Shown here piece by piece: positions 1 through 9,000 of a stretch of DNA of 64,000 nt. The stretch is from NCBI RefSeq assembly GCF_024137025.1, contig NZ_JAMYJR010000038.1, positions 62,001 through 126,000 of the forward strand. Direction: 5' to 3'. The notes under the pieces were generated by a model. That model was not told the DNA's origin and searched no databases. It worked only from the letters and a program-made list of their open reading frames with translations. This DNA is from Paractinoplanes aksuensis (GTDB lineage Bacteria; Actinomycetota; Actinomycetes; Mycobacteriales; Micromonosporaceae). The first letter of the stretch is position 1. Each line of letters opens with the position of its first letter. The position numbers and the translations under genes were made by a program.

Positions 1-3000
1 ACGCAGTCGTCGAAGTCCGCGGCCTCCCGAAGCACTTCGTCGGCGATACGCGCCAGGTCGGTGTGAGACCGCGGGGCCGGCCGGGATCTCGGACTGTTGG
101 GCACCTCGAGCGCGAGGCGGGCTCGCGCTCGATCAGCCGGGGCAGACGTTTCATCGGCTGGTGTTCGAGCCTCGGGGCTCTCATCGCCGACGTCGTCGCG
201 ATTAGCCGGCACTGCGTAGGAGTTGCTGGACGGGTTGGTGTGGGGGTTGTCGGTGGTGGTGACGGTGATGTCGCTGTTCTTGACGATGCTGATGGCGTTG
301 TTGAGGAGTTTGTTGGTGGGGTCTTCGGGGTTATCGCGTTGGGGTTGTTTTCCGTACCAGCGGTGGAATGTGTCGAGTGCTGCGTTTTCGGCGGGTATCA
401 GGGTGGCGGGTGTGGGCACAGCCGCTTTGTGGAACATGTTCCGCATACGAGCCAAGGCCCGCCCCAGAGTTGTTCGGTGACCGAACGAGTGAGACTGCGA
501 CGGGACGGGTGTATCGGTGACAAGCGGTTCCGGTTCCGCCCACGGGGCCACCTGCGCCCGGTCAGCCAGCAACGCGACGGGCCGAGGCAAGGTTTTGCGA
601 ACTCGATCGATCGGTTCGCTTAGTCGAGAAAGTCCGGTCTCTGCATTGGCCTCCACGAATTCAGACGTCCGGTCCAATGCGGCGGACAGATGACTGAGTT
701 CGGCGATCCTCGTATGTTCGGAGAGTGAGGGTAGGTGTGCCTGTGTCAGGGCGTCCAGTGATCTTCCGAGAACTTGGATGGCTTCGTTCTCGACAGCGGA
801 TGGTGAAGGCGTCCGGGAAAGCCGATCGATCGAACCGACCAGGAGGTCGGCCAGTTCGTTGTCGTGCAGGTCGGCGAACGGGAGGTCCATCAGGCCCGCC
901 GAGGCCAGCTGCGGGCTGATAGCGGCCACCGCATCGGCTACCTCGGTCAGCCGGGAGTTGTCGCTGGCATCGTCACGAGCGGCGGCCAGCACTCCGTACA
1001 GGCCGACGAACTGATCCTCGTCGTTGCGGTGGTTCGCCGCGAGTCCGGACTGGAGAGGGCGGGAGAAGCCCGTCTCCGCGAGATGGTTCTCGCCGAGGAA
1101 TTTTTTGAACGTCGGATCTTCCCGGACCGCGCGCATCAGCGGCCCATCCGTCTCGGTCGATTCAATTACAGCGGATTCTGCTGCCGTTGGGCCGGCTGGT
1201 TTGAATTCTGGCCGTTTGTTTCGAGCCGGCTTGACATCGATCCGGCCCGTGGAGTCGTATCCGGCGGTCGACATGAAGGTCTGCACGCCGGTTGACGAGG
1301 TCCAGGGGGAAAGGGGGGCCTCGGTATTCGAGTCCGGTCGGGCGACTGGGGCCGGGTCGGGCAGAAGTTCGTAGTGGTCGGCGTGACGGGCCACTTCGAT
1401 ACGGGGGTTGTCGGGGTGGCCGAAGTTCTGCGGGGCCGCGTACGTCGGACCGGTCGAGGCGTTGACGTTTGCCCCGCGGACTCCGATGTTGAGGTCCAGC
1501 GCGGCGGCCAGGAGGGGCAGGAAGGCCTCGCCTATGTTGCTGGACCAGGATTCGTGCCAGTTCGCCGCGGCCGCCTTGAGTTCCCCGAACTCGCGCATGG
1601 TCACCGGCTCTGCCCGGGCGCCGTCGATGTCCAGGGGAGCGTCTTCGTCGAGCGCCTTGTGTACTCGGTAGGGCAAGAGGACCTCGGCGGGAAACGTACC
1701 GGGATCAGCGTGGCTTTCCAGATAGTCGAGGGTTTTGTCTAGCAGAATGGTGGCGACTTTGCGGGGGTAGGTGTCCGCGGGCAGGAGGCCGTGCCGGTCG
1801 CGTACGGAGGTCGTGGCGTAGTAGTCGAGATCGGCGCGCACCTTCGCGGGGTCCGACAGCCAGTCGTTGAGGGCGGTGTATTCCCTGAGGATTTTTCGTG
1901 CCTCGCGCGCCCGAAGATCCCTGGACTCCTCGACTTCCTCGGCCGTCCCGTGCTCCGGGGGTTCCGCCGCTTTCTGCAGTTCTTCGAGCTCTTCAGGTGA
2001 TTTGCGTGTGAGTTCGAGCAGGTTCTCCGATCCGGCGCCGATGATGCTGTACAGCTGGCAGTATCCGTCGCCCGGCACCCGCACGGGCCCGTTCATGGAG
2101 GGCAGGGCACCGCTGTCCAACCAGTTTGCCACGTCGGTGGCTGCTGAATTTCCGTGACGATGGAGAACGTACGCGATGGTGGTCGCGTTGTCGGTCGTGC
2201 TCGGATTCCGCTGGGCGGCTCCCGCGATCAGTGTCCGATGCCGTTCGGGTTCGAGGGTCTCGAGCCTGTTCAACTCCGACTTCATCTGCTCCCGCGCGGG
2301 CAGAACGGGGCCCCAACTGCCTGTCCATGGCAGCGGCCCGGTTGGCTGCGCGGCTGTCGGTGCAGGGTCGTGCGCGGTCGTTGTGATGATTTGACCGCGC
2401 TGGTTGACCAGGCGCACTTTCAGCCCGCCGGTCAGCTCCAGGCTTACCCGGGGGCGGATGCCAACTTGGCTCTGATCGTGCAGGTCAGCATAGGAGATCT
2501 GGCTGTCGGCGGTGACGTACAGCAGATAGGCGTGTGGCTCGAAGCCCAGGACATCGCGGCGGATGAACGCGGTTGTCCCAGGGCCGGCCGCACGAAGCTG
2601 CTCTTCGATGTCCGCCAGGGACTGCGTGGGCCATCCGTGGCCTTGATCGTCGTGGGGGTCGGTGGTGGAGTCGATCGCGGCGAGCCCGCCCGGAAAGAGG
2701 CCGCGGCGGGCGTCGGACAGCAGGACGCCCGCGAAGTCCTCACTGGTCCGGCCCTCTCGGTCAGCGTCCTCCGGGTTCAGTCGGTGAGAAGCCTCGGTAG
2801 CGAGATAGATCAGCCGGCCCAGGGCTTTGTGGCTCAAGGAATTGGGCAGGGTGTCTCGTTGGTAGTCGACGATTTCCGTCGTGACCGTGACGTCGACTCG
2901 CGTGGTTTTCTCGTGACGCAGAAGCCACCTGACCCATCGGCGTCTGCTCGGTGGGCGGCGGACGATATCGACGACCCGGACGTGAGGCCGGGGCGCGGCG

Positions 3001-6000
3001 CCGGGACGAGGTTGGACGATCATCTTCAGGCGGGACCAGCTTCGCCAGGCGGCTTTCCCGGACCGGCGGCCCACGGGGGCGGCGTCTCGGCCGGAGGCAC
3101 CCGGCGTGATCTCCGGACGTGGTTGGACGACCAGTTTGAGATAGGACAAACGAAGCCACCCGGGCCGGGATGGCCGGCTCCACGAGGGGCGGGCAGCGCG
3201 CCGGGCTGGTGTCGACTGCGGTGACTGCGCGGAGCCGTCCGGCTGGTCGGAACCGTTCGCATGATCGACCGTACGGTGAATCCGGTTCTGCCGTAGTTGT
3301 TCGCGGTGAATGTTCGTACGCCTGGGCCGCTCTACACGGCCGGACTCCGAACGGATCGAGAGGGACGGCAGCGAAGCGGGCCGGCCGGTGCTGACAACCT
3401 CACGTCGGGCGGCGTCGTCGAGCCGACTCGGGGGAAGCTTATCCGCTGGCACGTCCCAGGCGTCGCCGGCCGTGTCGGCGGGGTTGACGAGGCGGGACAG
3501 CTGGTGCAGATCGGACGGCGTCTCGTCGGTTGCGGTGCCGGCGGTGTCGCTGGGGTCGAGGTCTTCAGGGTGGAGGGAGTGGGCGTTTTGTGGTGCCGGG
3601 ATACCGGCGGACAGCGGGATGAAGACCCATTCGGTGATGTCGCCGGGTTCGACGGCAAGGCCTTGGCGTTGACTGTCGAGGAAGTCGACGCCGTTGTGGT
3701 GGCGGTAGACGTTGAAAGCGTGTGAGGTGGTGTTGCCGCGTCGGGCGAGCATGATGCCGCGGGCGCCGGGTTCGGCGCTGTTCATGGCGTGGGTGACGGC
3801 GTCGAGGGTGGTGCTGTAGAGCGGTGGTTGCTCGCCTTCTTGCGTGGTGAGCATGCTTTGTTGGTAGTTGGCCAGCCAGCGTTCGGGTCGCGGGGGGTCG
3901 GCCGGGGCGGTGAAAGTCGTGGCTTCGGCCAGGCTCAGGTCCATGGCGATGGCCGTCATGACGCAGTTGGTGGTGGAGTCGCCGGTTTCGGAGTTGACGA
4001 CGGACAGGGCCGGGTAGGCCGTGCGGGCGGCTTCGTCGTCAGGGAGCCAGGAGGTGATGGGACGGCCCGGACCGGAGGAACCCGTATTGCCACGACCTTG
4101 GCTCGAGTCGGTGCGGGGTGGTAGTGGGAGCTGGCGGGCGCGGAGGTCTCGCCTGGCGATGATCTGCCCATCGGGGGCGTAGCCGGTACTGGTGAGGTTT
4201 TGCCGGTCCCGGGGGTTCTGCGGGTCGGTCGGCGGCTCTTCGGTGAACGTGGTGGAGTCGTACAGCCAGTGTGGCTTTGGTGCGGGCCGCGGGTTGACGG
4301 AGGCGCCGGATGGGTCACTGTCGTCTCGTGTCGGTGCTCCGGTTCCCTCTCGACCATGACTGCTTTGCGGGGTGGGCAGGGGGCGCCGGTTCCGCTGGGC
4401 TGTACCGGAGCCGGATCGGGAGGTGGTGGACGTGGCCGATGCGGAAGATGGGTTTCCCGGGGACGAGGACGCTGGGGGTGGTGTGAGGGAATGGATCGCA
4501 AGCTCGCTGGAAGAAGGGTTGCCAGTCGGCGGCGAGTGCGGCGGTGCGGCATTCGCGGGGCCGGTGGTCGGCGCTGGAAGGGGCCGCGATGTTGCCGTGG
4601 TGCCTCGTTCGTGGGAGTCGTATCGGTTACCACGGGAATTCTGTCGCCCGGCTTCCATCCCAGCGGTTCCGGCGGCCGAGATCGCGGAGGGCCTGTGATC
4701 ACTTTCGTTCTCGGGCGGTAGCGGCGGCCGGCGCCGGGGATTGCCGGTGAGGGGGGAGGCGGCGTCAGCGCTGTCACCTTGAGCGTTCGTTTTTTCCGGC
4801 GCGTGAGGCGGCTGGGGGTTGCGGGCTGCTGGGTCGTCCGGGCTCAGTACGTATGCGTAGTGCAAGTGGCGGGCTTCGAGCCGGATCGTGTCGTGCTGAG
4901 CTGCGGAGAGATCCTTGCGGCCACCGTTGAAGGTGAATGCCTCGATTCGTTCACCCTTGCCGTTGTCGTTCTCGACTTTGATGGGTGTGCTCAAAGCGAA
5001 AGAGATTAGACCGAGGAACGCCTCTCCGACTCGATCGTAGTATTTGTAAGACCATCCGTCGAGGGCCTCACGAATTTCGCGGAATTCGCCCGCGGTCACC
5101 GGTGGATCGTTAAAGTAATGGTTCGACAGCATCTGCTGCAGGTTGTCAACGGGGGCATCCTCGAGATCGAGGCCGTCCGGAGCAATGTAGTTGAACATCT
5201 TAACGTGATTTTGGTACTGTTCAGGTGACACCTCATAGTCGCCGGGCTTCACGGCGAATTTGCTTTCGGCCTCTCTTCGGGCGGCTCCGGCGTCGATGCC
5301 GGGGTTTTGCGCGATCAGATCGCTGACTCGCTTCTCGACGTAACGCTCTCGTAGCCAGCCATGTGGTACTTGCGAAGCCATCGTCACTTTGTCTATGCCC
5401 GCGTCTCGCATCGTCGCACGCAAGTGCCCGGGGTCGGGAACACGTTCATTGACGATACCGTTGAGGCGGTAGAGCTTTACGATATCTGCCGGCAGGGCCG
5501 CCGGATTGTCCTGGTATTGGTCCAAGGTATCGATGACGAATTGGCGGAAAGCCTCGGCCGCCCGGAAGGGAAGATCATCGGCCGGCCGTTGCCCGAGCGA
5601 GCCCAGCTCGGCACTGGCCTGCAGGTCGGCGCGTACTCGCGCGGTGTCCTGCAGCCATTCCAGGATGTCTTGGTCGGCCCAGTTGCCGGTCGAGAGTTTG
5701 TCGTGAATCAGTGTCGGGTTGTAGCCGATGGTGCTGTACATCTGACAGTATCCGTCCGCCGGGACTCGTCCCGTGCGCGTGGCTTCACGGCCGGATTCTG
5801 CGGGTGCTGTCTGCGTGACCGTGGGAGGCTGCGGAGGCGGTGCGGGCTGTTGCTGCGGTGCACGGCGTCCGGCATCATCCTGGGGCTTTCGCGGTTCGAG
5901 CCGCGGTTTCCCCTCGCCCCGCGGCTTCGCGAGGGTTTGTTGCAGTGCTGTAATTGTCCTGCTCAGACGCCTTACTCGGCCCTGCCGCCGGTTACGTTGT

Positions 6001-9000
6001 GCTGCCTTACCGCTCTCATTGGCGCTGAAATCGGCTTGCGCGGCACGGGAGGCGGACGAGACCGGTTCGGCTGCCGGTTGCCGCACGACCTCCAACTTGG
6101 CTTGAAGAGTTCCGAGTTGTCGAGTGAGCGCGGTCAGGCGACCCGACAACTGCTCACGGATTCTTGTGCCGGATTCCGGGGTGTGGGAGGGGAACAGGAT
6201 CAGGTCCAAGTCGGTTTGAACCTGCTCGAAAAGCCTCTCCAGGCCGCCGTCGCCGGGCGCCCACGTCAGCATGGCGCTCTTTTCGCTGCGGAGTTGTCTG
6301 GCCAGGTCCGCTACCTGCTTTTGCTGATCTTCATCGAGGCGTGAGCCGTGTTCGACGCGTAGGCCTTTCTCGGTGGCCTTGTCCTCGAGAATTCTGACCG
6401 TGTCGTCGAGGTAGGTCGCATAGGTGGCCAGCGGGTCGTGCAGTTCCAAGCCGGTCAAATTGTTTGCGAGGTCATTTTTTTCCTGCTTGAGCACGAGCAG
6501 GAGTGCGCTCAGCCGTTCCTCAGGTCCGCGTCTCGTCGAGTCGGGCGCGTACAGGTCGAGCGCCAACCGAATCCGACCGACCGTGGCCGAGCGCTGTGCA
6601 TCCACCACGCCCAACGTCGCCCGGCCCGGCTCGGGTACATAGTTCTCGAGGAACCGTTCGATGGTCTTGTTCTGCAGCAGCTCACGTAACCAGACCTTCT
6701 GTTCCTGATCTTGGAGGACGGCGTGACGAGCAGTCTCGTCGAAGCCGGCCGCGTAGGTATAGGCGAGTTCGTCGAGATGCTCGTCGTACAGTCGTCGGGC
6801 TTGCCACTCGCTCGGCACCGGGTCGAGGTGGTTCGGTGAGTGCTGGTCGGCGAACCAGCGCGCCTGCGCTCGATAGTTGTCCACTTCGTCAGCAGGCAGG
6901 TCGTTGAGCTCCCGGGTCCAGTTCGTGATCGGCCTCCGGGGCCGACGGTGGCCGGGCTGCGCTGTGCCTGCCGCCGCCTGTTCCGGTTGAACCGCCGGAC
7001 GCCTGGTAGACGGCCTGGAGCCCGATTCCTCAGACTCCGCCGGGGGCATCGGACGCTGTGCAGGGACGCTCGGCGGCGCCTGAGGAGCTGGGCCTGACGG
7101 GGATGCGGACGGCGCCACCGGGGACTGTCGAGCGGGAGCAATCGGAGCCGGCTGAACCGGGACTGGTGGGAGCTTACTGGTCGGTGCAGGTGAGGCAGCC
7201 TGAGCTGTCCGACTTGAACTACTCGCCGGCGTCGAGGGATTCGCAACTCCAGACGCCGTCTGCGCGGATGGCGCCGGCAGCGGATTGCGCGGCCGACGCG
7301 CGGGCGGTGGCGGTATGGTCGCGGGTGGCTGCGGCAGCGGGGCGCGCGTCCGGGGCGGTTGCGGTGTGCTCGCCGCCGTCGTTACCGGCGGTGGCGGTGT
7401 GCTCGCCGCCCTACCGATGGGAGGTTGTGGCAGCGGGTTGCGCTTCTGGGGCTGCGCGGTGGGCACGGGCGGTGGGTCCGCCTGGTGTTGCGGTGGGCGC
7501 CCGGCGGGGTCCGGACGCGAGGGGGTGCGAGTCCGCGGGCCGGGCACTCTTGGTGCAGGCTTGGGGGCCATACCGCCGAGCAGTCCGGCCCGTGTGTCGC
7601 GTTCGATCTGGTACTGGGTGATTAGTTGTGCGGCCAGGGTGTCCGCTCCGGCTTTGTCGTTGCCGGGCGTGGTTAGGTAGTCGGCGAGAATGGCGGTCAG
7701 CGTCCAGCCGGCATCCGATCCGTCGAATCGGGGGTCCGCCTCGCCGTGTCTCATGACGATCGGCAGGCGCACGCCGTGCCGGCCGACCAGGGCCCGGGCC
7801 TCGATGATTGCTCGTTCGAACGGGTCGCGTCGCTCGGGGGTCTTCTGCGGATCGGTGTCCCGTTGCTTGCCGAGGCGGGTGAACTCACGCTTGGCCCGGT
7901 CCAGCTGGTCCCGATGGTCGGTCGCCAGGCCGGCGCCGGCGGTTTTGCTTTTTTCCGGGCGTTTGTCGGTTGGCGGAGGCGGGGAAGCCACTGCCTGCCC
8001 GGTCGGCAGCCGGGTGCCGGTCTCAGTGGTGCCGGCGCCGTGCTGAGCGGGCCGGACCTCGTGGGCGACGAGGTCGGGGGTAGTCGGGGGTGTGACCGAC
8101 GCGTCGGTGGCTGTGTTGATCGTGGTGGCTGCCGGGGCGGGAACGAGGACGGATTGCAGTCCGGCCAGTCCGGCCAGTCCGGCTTCGGCCGGTGTGCTGT
8201 TCGCACTGGCAGAGTCGACCGGCTGTTTGGTTGATGTGCTCGCGGTAGCCGATGGGGAGCCACTGGCGGTGGTGCCCGAGGAAGGCGCGCTGGTCCCGCT
8301 CACGGCGGCGGAGGGAGTAGCGGAGGCGGAGGGAGTAGCGGCCGCGGCGACGGCCGGAGTGCTGGTCGCGATGTCCATCCCGGACAATCCCGGTGACTGA
8401 TCCGGCGACGAGGGCGCGTCGATCGACGACGACATGCCACCCGCCGCGGCGAGTGTGGCCGGCGACGCCGTGGTCGTGGTGCTGCCCGAACCTTCACTGA
8501 TCTTGCCGTTGGCAGCCGATGTGCCGGCTGCTACAGAGCTGCTGGCGGTAAAGGAGCTGGTGGTAGAGCTGCTGGTGGTAGAGGAGCTGGCCGCATTGCC
8601 GCTCGCGGCCGGGCTGCCACCGGTGGTGGAGACACCGCTGGGCGAGCTCGTATCGCCGGTGGTGGAGGTGCCACCAGCAGCTCCCAAGCCCGCGGGAGGA
8701 CTTGCCGCTGTGGTGGGGGTGGCACTGGGGTTGCCGATCGTTGCCGCAGCGGCATTGGTAAGGGAAGAGCCGGTCGTGGCCGGGTTTCCGCTGTTGCTGA
8801 TGGCCGGGGCTGTGCCTGTCGCCGCCCCACCGTTCGGCGCGGAGTTGTTGCTGCCGGACCCGCTGCTGGTCGCGGGGTTGGCCGAGGTGGGAGCGTCGAC
8901 GACGGTGGCCGGGTTCGCGTTGCTGTTGGTGGCGGCCGACTGAGGGGCACCGTCGGTGGCCGCGCCGCCCGTAGCCCCGCGATCGCCCGTGGCGGATGTC

